From: Salinirubrum litoreum
GTDB lineage: Archaea; Halobacteriota; Halobacteria; Halobacteriales; Haloferacaceae
DNA: 64,000 nucleotides
Reading direction: 5' to 3'
NCBI RefSeq assembly: GCF_020567425.1
Contig: NZ_JAJCVJ010000001.1
Location: 1,302,001-1,366,000 of the forward strand
Position numbers and translations under genes: made by a program. A model generated the notes under the pieces. That model searched no databases. It saw only the letters and a list, made by a program, of their open reading frames with translations, and was not told where the DNA came from. Of the stretch, positions 41,799 to 50,176 are shown one piece after another. Position 1 is the stretch's first letter; the number at the start of each line of letters is the position of its first letter.

Positions 41799-42308
41799 TC
41801 AGACGCCGTCGCTTCCGGCGGTCTGCCGCGCCCGGTCGATGAGACCCGTCACCGGGTCGGTGTAGTCGTAGCCGGGGATGATCCCCTGCACGTAGGTTCC
41901 CTCGACGAAGTCGATCAGCGCCCCGGCGTCGTCCACGCCCCGACGCTCGTCGATGTCGGTGAACGCCGCCTCCACGACCGCGACCCGAGTGCCGTCGTGG
42001 ATCGTCTCCGACACCTCGGATGAGAGGTCCCGTTCTCTGCTCGTGACGCCCGACACGTCTACCGCTCGCAGTTCGAACGTCTCGAACCAACCCTCCTCGA
42101 CGATTTCGGCGACCTCTCCTTCCACCACCTCGTTCAGCATCGGCACGCGCACCGTCACGTCGAACCCGATCTGGCCGCCGTCGGCACTGCTCGCGTCGAC
42201 CACGCCGTCGAACGGTGTCGTCACCGACTCGAACGTGCCGTCGTCTCGCTGTTCGAAGGAGCCGTGGTCCCGAAACGCCCGGCGGACTCGTCCGGGGAGT
42301 TCACTCAT
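41799..42308 (-). CDS. Haloarchaeal DUF5813-like protein
   Basis: This 169-residue soluble acidic protein begins MSELPGRVRRAFRDHGSFEQ. A beta-rich body follows (IGFDVTVRVPMLNEVVEGEV, TRVAVVEAAFTDIDERRGV), and near the end is a helix-rich FVEGTYVQGIIPGYDYTDPV. It matches proteins annotated DUF5813 in haloarchaea, by memory. The function is unknown. The start at 42308 was preferred over one nine codons upstream because RLQSS does not look coding. Confidence 0.72.
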   Translation of the reverse strand: MSELPGRVRRAFRDHGSFEQRDDGTFESVTTPFDGVVDASSADGGQIGFDVTVRVPMLNEVVEGEVAEIVEEGWFETFELRAVDVSGVTSRERDLSSEVSETIHDGTRVAVVEAAFTDIDERRGVDDAGALIDFVEGTYVQGIIPGYDYTDPVTGLIDRARQTAGSDGV

Positions 42309-42463
42309 GGACGACTGCAGGCGCGGGACCGGCAAAAGCGCGTCGTGTCGAGAGAGCGTGGCAACGTGCCGAGGGCGGCGTCGTCCGACTCGGGACCGTG
42401 ACGTTCCGGAATCGCGTCACGTCGGCGGGCTTCAAACGACTGCGACGCGTCAAGTTCGACCGA

Positions 42464-43078
42464 ATGGGACCCACCGTCACGGCCTACGCGCGGACGGTCG
42501 AGCGCCTCCGGCAGTTCCTCGGTCGGTTCGACCCGGTCGTCGTCGCGTGGATCGCAGTCGTCACCGGCGCCGTCCTCGCGGCGGTCTCGCTGGAGTACGA
42601 CGTGCTCCGGAACGGCGCGCGGGTGCTGTTCTACGCGGTGCTGGTGGAGTTGGCGATCACGATCCCGGAGGAAGCGACGACCGAGGATCGAAACGCCGAA
42701 CAGGCGTTTCTCGTCGTGACCGGACTGACCACGATCGGGAGTGGGTTCCTGCTCGAAGGAGCGATCGGTCTCGTCTTCGGGTCGCTCTCGGCGACCCAGT
42801 TGCTCGCGCTGGCCGGACTGGGGAGTCGTCTCTACGCGAACCTGTGTCACGAGGGGTCGCTCCGCCGAGCCGTGACCGCCGACGACCGGGTGACGCGACC
42901 CTTCGCGACCGTCTCGTGTGGTGTCGCACTGGTCCTGCCGCCGGTGCTGGGCGGTGTCGTCGCACTCGGTAGGGGAGTGGGACCGGTGCCGGACGCCGAC
43001 AGCGCGTGGTTCGTCGCGCTGGCGGTGGTCGCGAGCGTGACCGCCGGACTGGTCGTGACTCGGCGTCGTGCGTCGTGA
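42464..43078 (+). CDS. Membrane protein with about six helices
   Basis: This 204-residue hydrophobic protein has helices near 22-40, 45-65, 78-100, 105-122, 140-162 and 175-195. The sequence has few conserved charged residues and no transporter motif that I recognise. The ATG at 42464 was chosen; a GTG at 42398 would add a basic 22-residue N-terminus. It is divergent from the DUF5813-like gene. Confidence 0.7.
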   Translation: MGPTVTAYARTVERLRQFLGRFDPVVVAWIAVVTGAVLAAVSLEYDVLRNGARVLFYAVLVELAITIPEEATTEDRNAEQAFLVVTGLTTIGSGFLLEGAIGLVFGSLSATQLLALAGLGSRLYANLCHEGSLRRAVTADDRVTRPFATVSCGVALVLPPVLGGVVALGRGVGPVPDADSAWFVALAVVASVTAGLVVTRRRAS

Positions 43079-43186
43079 GTGGTGAGTCGTGCTCCGCGGT
43101 GGACCGTCCGGACAGCGCGTCGTCACGTCGTCTCACGGCGCGGACACAAGAGAACGCATTTACCGCCGGGTGTCGTTCGTGTAACT

Positions 43187-43477
43187 ATGGCTGAATCATC
43201 TGTGGGGAGCAATCTGCCACGCCTCGTCGAACTGCTGCACGACCGTCTGAAACAGTCGGAACTCGACATCCTGCACGCGCTGGCCGAGGCCGACGGCGAC
43301 TCGCTGTCGGTCGACGAACTGGTCGAGGAGACGGGCTACACCGAGCGAACCGTGAAGAAGCGAACCGAGACGCTGGAAGAACAGGTCCACGGCGGGACGC
43401 TGATCCGCCGGACCGACGAGGACGAACCGGCGCTACACCCGGCCTTCGCGCGTGCGGTGCGCGAGTACGAACACTGA
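43187..43477 (+). CDS. Small HTH-domain protein
   Basis: This 96-residue protein contains a winged-helix-type segment (residues 26-75): LDILHALAEADGDSLSVDEL then EETGYTERTVKKRTETLEEQ. It has no sensor domain. It is probably a transcriptional regulator. A TATA-like CATTTACC lies about 28 bases before the ATG. It precedes composite locus E. Confidence 0.75.
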   Translation: MAESSVGSNLPRLVELLHDRLKQSELDILHALAEADGDSLSVDELVEETGYTERTVKKRTETLEEQVHGGTLIRRTDEDEPALHPAFARAVREYEH

Positions 43478-43589
43478 ACTACTGCTCGCTGGCGTGACCG
43501 ATTCGGGGTCTGTCGGCCGTGAGTTCTCGGGACGTGTGTCGTTCGAGTGGTCGGACTCCCGAACCGCGAAGTGACTGCTACTGGGGGGA

Positions 43590-43850
43590 ACATCTGTCCG
43601 AGGCGACTACAGACCGCAATCGTAGCCCGCGACCCGAAGGAGTGTCTACCCGAGACGACCACAGACCGCAATCGTAGCCCGCGACAACACCCACAACCGC
43701 TACGAGCGCTAACGCACCCCCAGCGGAACCGCAACCGCAACCGCACCTCGGTCCTCCCCAGCCTCGGCGAACGCTCTCCGCACCGCCCGCGTTCGCCTCC
43801 CTCGCGTGCGCGTCGGGGTCGCGCACGCGCCGACCGCATCCTCCGCAGAC
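43590..43850 (+). repeat. Composite intergenic repeat, locus E (5' part only)
   Basis: Only the opening array and the two-hairpin unit (43744-43834) are present in this 420-base gap; the structured element is absent. The array contains an exact 25-bp direct repeat (43609-43633 and 43661-43685, period 52). The 3' end of DUF373 follows at once (43898), so the locus may be truncated there. Confidence 0.75.
43744..43834 (+). repeat. Two-hairpin unit of composite locus E
   Basis: GGCGAACG (43766-43773) pairs with CGTTCGCC (43790-43797). The second hairpin is GCGTGCGCG (43804-43812) with CGCGCACGC (43820-43828) around loop TCGGGGT. Relative to locus C, the second helix has a matched change on both sides, which is direct evidence that pairing matters. 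Confidence 0.68.
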
Positions 43851-43897
43851 GGGGGGCTTCGGTTCACGTCGACGGACGACTCACAAGAAGCAGATAG

Positions 43898-45022
43898 CTA
43901 CTCCACCATCTCCTCGTCTAACGTCTCGTCGCTCACGTCGGCCGCGATCTTGACGCCGACGAGGCTCACCACCAACCCCGCGACGACGAACAGTCCCAGT
44001 CTGAGGCCGGGCGAGATCACGACGGTCCCGAACTGCGGCACGACGAACTCGATAGTCTGGAGTGCGTCCTCCCGTTCCAGGAAGAACCCCGCGAAGCCCC
44101 GGAGCACCAGCCCGAGCGCCACGACGCCGAACGGGAGGTTGAGGTACGGCATCCGGACCGCGTCGTCCCGGATGAACTCGTCGACCAGTCTGCCGGCAGA
44201 GGCCGCCAGCGCCGCCAGCGCGAGCCACGGGACGCTGGCGTAGACGAACCGCACCGCCGGGATGAACGCCGGTTCGACCGTGCCGGCGTCCCGGACCGAC
44301 AGCGCGCCGAGGAACACCCCGACGAGCGCCAGGCCCGCGCCGACGACGTAGGTGACGACCGACACCTGCCCGGAGTACAGTGCCTCGCGCGTCCGCTCCG
44401 GCAGGTCCTCGAGGAGTTCGTCGATAGCCAGCCCCTTGTAGAGCAGCGCCGCGCCGAGCAGCGACGCCAACCCGGCCAGTGCGACCGCCAGCGAGAACTG
44501 CAAGAGCAGAATCGGCATGAGCAGCAGGCCGATGCCCAGCGGCACGAGCACCGTCTGGCGGAGTTCCTCGTCGCCGAGGAACTGCTTCAGCAGGTAGTAC
44601 GTGGACTCGATGTCGCGGGCCTGCCGGACGATCACCCGGTCGACCGAGTCGACGCGCAGGCGACTCTCGATGATCGGGACGAGCCGTTCGTCCTGCGCGC
44701 TGTCGATGACGACGACCGCCGACTCCGGGTCGTACTGGTCGATGAGGTCGTCGAGTTGCTGGGCGACCGACCGGTCCGCGCCGACGACCGACTCGCCCGC
44801 CCCGGAGACGACCGCGACGACCGCCTCCTCGCGGTCGTCACGCAGGTCGCGTGCGACGCGCAGTGCCTCCAACAGGCAGTTGACACTGGAGTCCTCCGGA
44901 TCGGCGAGTCCGACCTCGACGACGAGCGACCGGACCGCCTCCCACCCCGCGACCGGCGTCCGAAGCCCGGTCTTCCGACCGATGTCGTTCGCCCGGTCGA
45001 CACAGACGACCAGCGTTGTCAC
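43898..45022 (-). CDS. DUF373 family membrane protein
   Basis: In this 374-residue protein residues 1-135 are a soluble Rossmann-like domain (TTLVVCVDRANDIGRKTG, ADPEDSSVNCLLEALRVA). The rest has about six to seven helices. It matches archaeal DUF373, whose function is unknown. The start is GTG at 45022 (VTTLVVCVD), the family's normal beginning; the longer open frame adds non-conserved residues. A GC-rich 98-base gap separates it from sppA, co-directional. Confidence 0.87.
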   Translation of the reverse strand: MTTLVVCVDRANDIGRKTGLRTPVAGWEAVRSLVVEVGLADPEDSSVNCLLEALRVARDLRDDREEAVVAVVSGAGESVVGADRSVAQQLDDLIDQYDPESAVVVIDSAQDERLVPIIESRLRVDSVDRVIVRQARDIESTYYLLKQFLGDEELRQTVLVPLGIGLLLMPILLLQFSLAVALAGLASLLGAALLYKGLAIDELLEDLPERTREALYSGQVSVVTYVVGAGLALVGVFLGALSVRDAGTVEPAFIPAVRFVYASVPWLALAALAASAGRLVDEFIRDDAVRMPYLNLPFGVVALGLVLRGFAGFFLEREDALQTIEFVVPQFGTVVISPGLRLGLFVVAGLVVSLVGVKIAADVSDETLDEEMVE

Positions 45023-45120
45023 GGTGTGAACGAACACTGCACGGAATAAAAACCTCCCGTCCGGCGAACCCGCAGAGAGCGGACCCGACACCGGACGAGG
45101 GCCGCGACGAACCCGGACGG

Positions 45121-46143
45121 TCAGAGCCGCAGGTCGACGTCGCCGTCAGCGTCACCACCGACGACGCTCGCCACGCCGGCACCGAAGGCGTACGCGACCG
45201 CCGCCGCACCGCCACGGAATCTGCCCATCAGCGACCGGGGCGGCTGGAACTCCCGCACACCGACACCCTCGCCGAGCAGGTCGGCCACTCTGTCCTCCAC
45301 GTCGTCGGCTGTCCCGAGGTCGTCGACGAGGCCGCGCTCGTGGGCCTCCTCGCCGAGGAACACTCTCGCCTCTGTCTCCCGGATCGTCTCGGGGTCCATC
45401 TCCCGGCCCTCGGCGACCCGGTCGACGAAGTCGTCGTAGATGTCGTCGATCAGGCCCTGGAGGTACGCGCGGTCCTCCTCGTTCATCTCCTTCAGGCTAC
45501 TGCCGGCGTCCTTGTACTTGCCCGCCGCGAAGCGCTCGTAGGAGAGGCCGAGTTTGTCTGCGGCTTCGGCGGCGTTGACCGACGAGCCGATGACGCCGAT
45601 GCTGCCGACCACGCTGGCGTCACGGGCCCACAGTTCGTCACACCCGGAGGCGATCCAGTAGCCGCCGCTGGCGCAGGTGTCGGTCGCGTAGGCGACGGTC
45701 GGACCGTCGAAGGCCGCCGCGGCGTTCCGGATGTCGTCGCTCGGCAGGACCTCGCCGCCGGGCGTGTTCAGTTTGACGAGCAGTGCCTCGGCGTTGTCGT
45801 CGGCGTCGGCGCGTTCGATCTGGTCGACGATGGCGTCCGCGTCCGCACCGACCGACCCGGCCGCGAAGGAACTCGTCCCCGTGTCGCGGACGATCGGCCC
45901 CTCGACGGCGACCTCGGCGACGTTGTAGTCGGGGAACAGCGAGTCGGCGATGCCGCCGGCGACACGCGCGCCCAGCAGAGCGGTGCCGACGACCAGCAGG
46001 ACGCCGAGCAGTCGTGCGAGGTTCCCGCCGGGGACGATCACGAAGACGACGACCCCGAGTGCCGCCGCGAGCAGGCCGACCAGGAGGACTGTCAGCAGTC
46101 TGGCCGTGCCGGAGCCGGGGCCGTCTGTCGAATCTGTTGCCAT
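45121..46143 (-). CDS. sppA: Signal peptide peptidase SppA (S49)
   Basis: This 340-residue protein has two N-terminal helices (about 15-37 and 43-65) and a protease domain. It has LLVKLNTPGGEVLPSDDI, the nucleophile S159 in CASGGYW, and a general-base lysine near 210 in FAAGKYKDAG. It degrades signal peptides after membrane cleavage. The length is that of the short archaeal/Gram-positive type, with a single S49 domain. Confidence 0.93.
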   Translation of the reverse strand: MATDSTDGPGSGTARLLTVLLVGLLAAALGVVVFVIVPGGNLARLLGVLLVVGTALLGARVAGGIADSLFPDYNVAEVAVEGPIVRDTGTSSFAAGSVGADADAIVDQIERADADDNAEALLVKLNTPGGEVLPSDDIRNAAAAFDGPTVAYATDTCASGGYWIASGCDELWARDASVVGSIGVIGSSVNAAEAADKLGLSYERFAAGKYKDAGSSLKEMNEEDRAYLQGLIDDIYDDFVDRVAEGREMDPETIRETEARVFLGEEAHERGLVDDLGTADDVEDRVADLLGEGVGVREFQPPRSLMGRFRGGAAAVAYAFGAGVASVVGGDADGDVDLRL

Positions 46144-46195
46144 ACCTCCGGCTCACGGGCGGGCGTCGTATAAAACCGAACGTCGTCGGGAGAAC

Positions 46196-47113
46196 TTAGA
46201 GCAGCCCCGTCTTCTGGAGCTTCATCAGGTCCTCGGTGTCGAGGGTCTCGCCTTCCTTGAACTTCTGGTAGATCTCTTCGGCCTCGGCTTTGGCCTCCTC
46301 GCGCTTGGCCTCGCGCTCGTCCTTCTGCTCTTCTTCTTCCTGCTTGTCGAGTTCGCGCAGGCGCTTCTGGACGCGGACGAAGTCCTCGTGGTGGCGGTCG
46401 GCGGCCTCCTGGGCCTCCACGAACAGTTCGTGCATCTCGTCGGCGTTGTCACGGATGTCGTCGGCCGCACGGTAGGCCTCGATCATCTCGTTGTGGTGTT
46501 CCTGGGCCTTGTCGGCGAGTTCCGTCACCTTCTGGTGGTGCTGGGACGCCTCCGAGCGGACTTCCTCGGCTTCCTCGATGAGGTCCTCGAGTTCCTGGGA
46601 GTCGTCGAGCTTGTCCTTGCGCTCCTGGTACTCCTCGCGTTTCTGCTCGATCTTCTCGATCAGTTCGCGCTCGTCCTCGGTCGAGAGCACCTCGGTCTGC
46701 TGGCGGAACTCCAGCTGTTCGATCTCCTCTTCGAGCTCTTCGAGGTCCTTGCCGTCGCCGAGCTCGAGGTCCTGCTTCATCTCCTCGACCTTGTCGAACA
46801 GCTCGTTGGCCTCGGCGTTGAGCTCGTTTCGCTTGTTCTTGTGCTCCTGGACCTGCTCGTTGAGCTCGTCGCGCTGCTCGCGGTGCTCCTGGGCCTCGTC
46901 GACCTTCTCGCGGGTCTTCGCGTTCAGGTCGTCGCGCTTGGAGGCGCGCTCCGAGGCCATCTGGTTCAGGTCGTTCCGCCGGTCGCGGAGCTGTCCGGCG
47001 AGTTTGATGAGTTGGCCTTTAGAACCAGTTTCGAGTTTGTCGTCGGTCAGTTCTACGTTGTTCGATTCGTCGAGTTCGTCGATGTCGAACTCGGCTGTGA
47101 TTGCGTCTGCCAT
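46196..47113 (-). CDS. Long coiled-coil protein (DUF7121-like)
   Basis: This 305-residue protein is almost wholly helical, with continuous heptads from about 28 to 290 (for example DELNEQVQEHKNKRNELNAE) and a short C-terminal LMKLQKTGLL. Relatives have been mislabelled phosphoserine phosphatase; no phosphatase motif is present. It may act as a structural or cytoskeletal spacer. The ATG at 47113 was chosen. A TATA box about 150 bases upstream predicts a leader of about 130 bases, unusually long for haloarchaea. Confidence 0.82.
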   Translation of the reverse strand: MADAITAEFDIDELDESNNVELTDDKLETGSKGQLIKLAGQLRDRRNDLNQMASERASKRDDLNAKTREKVDEAQEHREQRDELNEQVQEHKNKRNELNAEANELFDKVEEMKQDLELGDGKDLEELEEEIEQLEFRQQTEVLSTEDERELIEKIEQKREEYQERKDKLDDSQELEDLIEEAEEVRSEASQHHQKVTELADKAQEHHNEMIEAYRAADDIRDNADEMHELFVEAQEAADRHHEDFVRVQKRLRELDKQEEEEQKDEREAKREEAKAEAEEIYQKFKEGETLDTEDLMKLQKTGLL

Positions 47114-47263
47114 GCTTAATCGTACCTCGACACCATCACTGCACCGTGCGTGGCGGCTGCTCGTCGGGGTGCGAGCGCCCGTGGATAAGAGTTCCCGATC
47201 ATTCTGCGTGCGATCCACCGCCGAACGCCGGATGCGTTCTGGTGACTCTACCTAGTCCGGTCG

Positions 47264-47275
47264 GACATATAAATA
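47264..47275 (-). promoter_or_regulatory. Probable TATA box of the coiled-coil gene
   Basis: ACATATAAATAC (plus-strand reading) is the best TATA element in the 356-base divergent gap. It resembles that of cspA copy 2, and points at the minus-strand gene starting at 47113. Confidence 0.5.
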
Positions 47276-47325
47276 CTTCGGTGGTCGAAGGGGTGAAAGG
47301 AGCTACCACACCCCGCAAAACCGCC

Positions 47326-47342
47326 GTGTGAGCGGTTCACAC
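47326..47342. promoter_or_regulatory. 17-bp palindrome in a divergent promoter
   Basis: GTGTGAGCGGTTCACAC is a 6-5-6 inverted repeat 13 bases upstream of GGTATATAAACC (47355-47366), the probable TATA box for the small gene at 47470. It is a candidate operator; the rest of the gap between 47114 and 47469 holds no gene. Confidence 0.45.
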
Positions 47343-47469
47343 GCGTCGCGGCGAGGTATATAAACCAGTGCCGGGGTCCCTCGTGATCCGGCTCCCTCGT
47401 CGTCGGACACTTTCACTTTCACCGTGCCCTTGGCACGGGTTGATACCGGATCGGGTCGTATCCGGAAGT

Positions 47470-47619
47470 ATGCAGGAACAACTCTCCCTGGCCTGTGAGA
47501 GCTGTGGTCGCGGGCTGGCAGACGACAGTTTCGCGCTCTCGGTGACCAGCGACGCGGGCGAGCGCCGCGCCTACGAGTGTGGCTGTGGTGCGGTGACCAT
47601 CAGCGTCGTTCGGGAGTAG
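47470..47619 (+). CDS. Zinc-ribbon microprotein
   Basis: This 49-residue protein has C9/C12 (CESC) and C37/C39 (CGC) flanking a strand-rich middle (FALSVTSDAGERRAYE), consistent with one small zinc ribbon. It is probably preceded by an 80-base leader from the TATA box at 47355. It belongs to the large group of haloarchaeal zinc-finger microproteins; the function is unknown. Confidence 0.75.
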   Translation: MQEQLSLACESCGRGLADDSFALSVTSDAGERRAYECGCGAVTISVVRE

Positions 47620-47734
47620 CCGACTCGCGCCCGCGCCGAGCAGTCGGCCGACCCAGCCACCCGTGGCGACTCGACGCGCACGTCTCCCGCGTCGTTCCGA
47701 CGCGCACTTCCGGCGTCGTCGCTCAGTCTCGGAC

Positions 47735-48148
47735 ATGGAAGAAGTCGTCCACGCACGCGGGCACGAACACGTCCGGGCCGAGCACACCAGCACCTTCGAG
47801 GTGACGACCGACGACTGGCTCACCCCTGCCGGCGACTGTATCGTCGCGGTCGAGGCCGACCGCGCGCCGGCCGACTTTTCCGAGGCGTTCGTCGACGCCT
47901 GCCAGTCCGCCGACGCCACGATCACCGCCGAGATCACGGTCGGCGATCACGAGCAGACCGTCGTCGGCAGTGGACATCCCGATCTGACCTTCGAGAGCGA
48001 CCGGAGCGCGGTCGCCCGGACCTCGGACTACGTCGACGAGCGCACCGTGATGACCGACGCCGACAGCCCTGCGCTCGGTATCGACCGCGAGATGGTGACT
48101 GCGCTCGTCGAGGGTGCCGAACTGACACTGACGCTCAGCGTGGAGTGA
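47735..48148 (+). CDS. DUF371 family protein
   Basis: This 137-residue archaeal DUF371 protein has the N-terminal VVHARGHEHVRAEHTSTFEV, then DCIVAVEADRAPADFSEAF and the DSPALGIDREMVTAL helix. It is a single compact alpha/beta domain with a histidine-rich N-terminus; the activity is unknown. The ATG at 47735 was chosen over an upstream Arg-rich extension. It is followed by a set of tandem repeats and nth. Confidence 0.85.
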   Translation: MEEVVHARGHEHVRAEHTSTFEVTTDDWLTPAGDCIVAVEADRAPADFSEAFVDACQSADATITAEITVGDHEQTVVGSGHPDLTFESDRSAVARTSDYVDERTVMTDADSPALGIDREMVTALVEGAELTLTLSVE

Positions 48149-48158
48149 GTCGGGTCGA

Positions 48159-48265
48159 ACGTCGGATTTTGCCGAACTTCGCTGACGTGGGGTTTTGCCG
48201 AACACTGCAAACGTCGGCTGTTGCCAGATCACTACTGACGTGGGATTTTGCCCGACTACTCCTCG
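48159..48265 (+). repeat. Four degenerate 26-28-bp tandem repeats ahead of nth
   Basis: Units start at 48159, 48185, 48211 and 48238 and follow ACGTSGGNTTTTGCCGAAC, with conserved ACGT at the start and TTTTGCC in the middle. Periodic T-tracts every 26-28 bases could act as terminators of the DUF371 gene or as binding sites for a factor. The array is outside any gene. Confidence 0.8.
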
Positions 48266-48328
48266 TGACCGCCAGCACAGATCGTACGCCAGCGACCGAC
48301 TTTTGTCCGATCAGTCCGACAGACGAGT

Positions 48329-49156
48329 ATGGCCGAAGAGCCTGCGGAGAACATCAGCGGCGGCGATTCGGGCGGCGGCCGCGACACCGAGTTCGACCCT
48401 GCGACCGCCGGCACCCGCGCCGAGGCGGTCGTGGACGCGCTCGGCGATCTCTACTGGCAGAAGGCCTACGGCGGGCAACCGGCCTTCGAGTGTCTCGTCC
48501 GGACGATCCTCTCACAGAACACCTCGGACAAGGCCAGTCAGCCGGCACACGACAGCCTGATGAATCGCTACGGAGCGGGCGGTGAGGAGAACGTCGAGGG
48601 TGATCTGGCCCGGTCGCTGGCCGACGCCGAGCAGTCGCTGCTCGCCGAGACCATCTCTTCTGCCGGTCTCTACAACCAGAAGTCCGAGCGACTGATCGAC
48701 CTCGCCGAGATCGTCGTCGCCGAGTTCGGCGGAAGCGAAGGGTTCGACGCGTTCGTGAGAGGCGAGGAGCCGTCTGTCGTCCGAAGTCGACTGCTAGAGA
48801 TGCACGGCGTCGGGCCGAAGACCGCCGACTGCGTGTTGCTCTTCTCCGGTGGTCGCGGCGGCGTCTTTCCCGTCGACACGCACGTCCACCGCATCGCCCG
48901 CCGGATGGGACTCGCGCCGGCGGACGCCGACCACGAGGCGGTGCGCGAGGCGCTGGAAGCCGCGGTGCCCGAGGAAAAGTGCGGCTTCGGCCACACCGCC
49001 ATGATCCAGTTCGGCCGAGAGTACTGTGCGGCGCGGAAGCCCGCGTGTCTGGAGGGGCCGGAGGCGTGTCCCCTGTACGATCTATGTGATCGGGTGGGGA
49101 TCGACGAACTGGACGGGACCGTGGTCGACCCGCGCGAGGCGGTCGCGGACGACTGA
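48329..49156 (+). CDS. nth: Endonuclease III-like DNA glycosylase/AP lyase
   Basis: This 275-residue HhH-GPD enzyme has the hairpin MHGVGPKTADCVLL with catalytic lysine K164 and the activating D183 in FPVDTHVHR. Four C-terminal cysteines C233, C240, C247 and C253 could hold a [4Fe-4S] cluster. Their spacing is 6-6-5 instead of the 6-2-5 of E. coli Nth. It removes oxidised pyrimidines in base excision repair. The N-terminal 25 residues are low complexity. Confidence 0.92.
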   Translation: MAEEPAENISGGDSGGGRDTEFDPATAGTRAEAVVDALGDLYWQKAYGGQPAFECLVRTILSQNTSDKASQPAHDSLMNRYGAGGEENVEGDLARSLADAEQSLLAETISSAGLYNQKSERLIDLAEIVVAEFGGSEGFDAFVRGEEPSVVRSRLLEMHGVGPKTADCVLLFSGGRGGVFPVDTHVHRIARRMGLAPADADHEAVREALEAAVPEEKCGFGHTAMIQFGREYCAARKPACLEGPEACPLYDLCDRVGIDELDGTVVDPREAVADD

Positions 49157-49189
49157 CGACACCGACCCGTTCTCACCGAGAGTGAGTCG

Positions 49190-49582
49190 TCACGCCGACT
49201 CGCTCTCGGCTTCCAGGTGCTGGACCATCCCGTCCAGCATCGAGTCGGCGCTCGCCAGATTCGTCGCCAGCGGGACGTCGTGGACGTCACAGATGCGCAG
49301 GAGCGCCGAGATGTCCGGTTCGTGCGGCTGTGCGGTCAGGGGGTCACGCAGGAAGATGACGCCGTGACAGGTCTCCTCGGCGATCTCCGCGCCGATCTGC
49401 ATGTCACCACCGAGCGGTCCCGACTGCTTGCGGTCCACGTCGAGTCCCGTCTCCTCGATGAGTCGCTTCCCGGTGGTGCCAGTCGCCGTGAGTTCGAACC
49501 GATCGAGCAGTTCGCGGTGCGTCTCGGCGAACTCGATCAGGTCGGGTTTCTTCTCGTCGTGAGCGATGAGCGCGAGTCGCAT
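49190..49582 (-). CDS. mgsA: Methylglyoxal synthase
   Basis: This 130-residue enzyme starts MRLALIAHDEKKPDLIEFA. The phosphate site TGTTGKRL is at 33-40, and SGPLGGDMQIGAEIA with the catalytic aspartate is near 54-68. FLRDPLTAQPHEPDI holds the histidine. It turns dihydroxyacetone phosphate into methylglyoxal, a bypass of lower glycolysis found in many haloarchaea. The gene is convergent with nth and has no operon partner. Confidence 0.95.
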   Translation of the reverse strand: MRLALIAHDEKKPDLIEFAETHRELLDRFELTATGTTGKRLIEETGLDVDRKQSGPLGGDMQIGAEIAEETCHGVIFLRDPLTAQPHEPDISALLRICDVHDVPLATNLASADSMLDGMVQHLEAESESA

Positions 49583-49654
49583 ACTCGCTGTCGTCAGGCG
49601 AGTGGCTTGAAACCCCCCGTCGTCGGTACCGAGGCACCTCGTCGTCGGGACGGC

Positions 49655-50101
49655 TCAGGGGACCGTGTAGCTCACCAGCATCGAGTTCGTCTCGGTGTGT
49701 CGAACCTCGATCCTGTCGCCCGACTCGACGCCCGGGATCACTGCTTCGTCGCCGACGACCACGCTGTCGCCCACGTCGGAATCGTAGCGCTCCCACGGGG
49801 ACTGCTCGTCTCTCACCGCGATCACCACCGCGTTCGCGGTGAAGTGATCGCCGCCCTCATGTCTGACCGTCACCTGCTCGACGACACCGTCGTCGTTCGT
49901 ATCGACACCCGAGGCGACGATGTTCGCCTGTGGTGCCGTCTCTTGGACCGGGCCACCCACACCGAGGACGAACGACCCGATCACTGCCGCGAGTACGACC
50001 GTGACGAGGACGGCGACGAGCGAGAGTGCGCCGAGGAGACCGACGCCGAGGAGGACCTGTACCGATCTGTCGAGTGCTCGAAATCGCTGGACCACTCCCA
50101 T
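49655..50101 (-). CDS. Type IV pilin-like protein without a recognisable processing site
   Basis: This 148-residue protein has one N-terminal hydrophobic helix (about 15-42) ending VVLAAVIGSFVLGVGGPVQE, followed by PQANIVASGVDTNDDGVVEQ and a beta-sandwich-like domain. This matches the archaeal pilin N-terminal (DUF1628) pattern. The helix lacks the preceding basic-Gly prepilin peptidase site, so it may be a membrane-anchored pilin-like protein and not a pilus subunit. The ATG at 50101 was chosen. Confidence 0.75.
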   Translation of the reverse strand: MGVVQRFRALDRSVQVLLGVGLLGALSLVAVLVTVVLAAVIGSFVLGVGGPVQETAPQANIVASGVDTNDDGVVEQVTVRHEGGDHFTANAVVIAVRDEQSPWERYDSDVGDSVVVGDEAVIPGVESGDRIEVRHTETNSMLVSYTVP

Positions 50102-50176
50102 GCCCGCACCGACTCCCGGTCGTGTCAAAACGCTGTCGGCGTTCGTCGCTGACTGGGCCACGCCCTCGCGGCCGAC

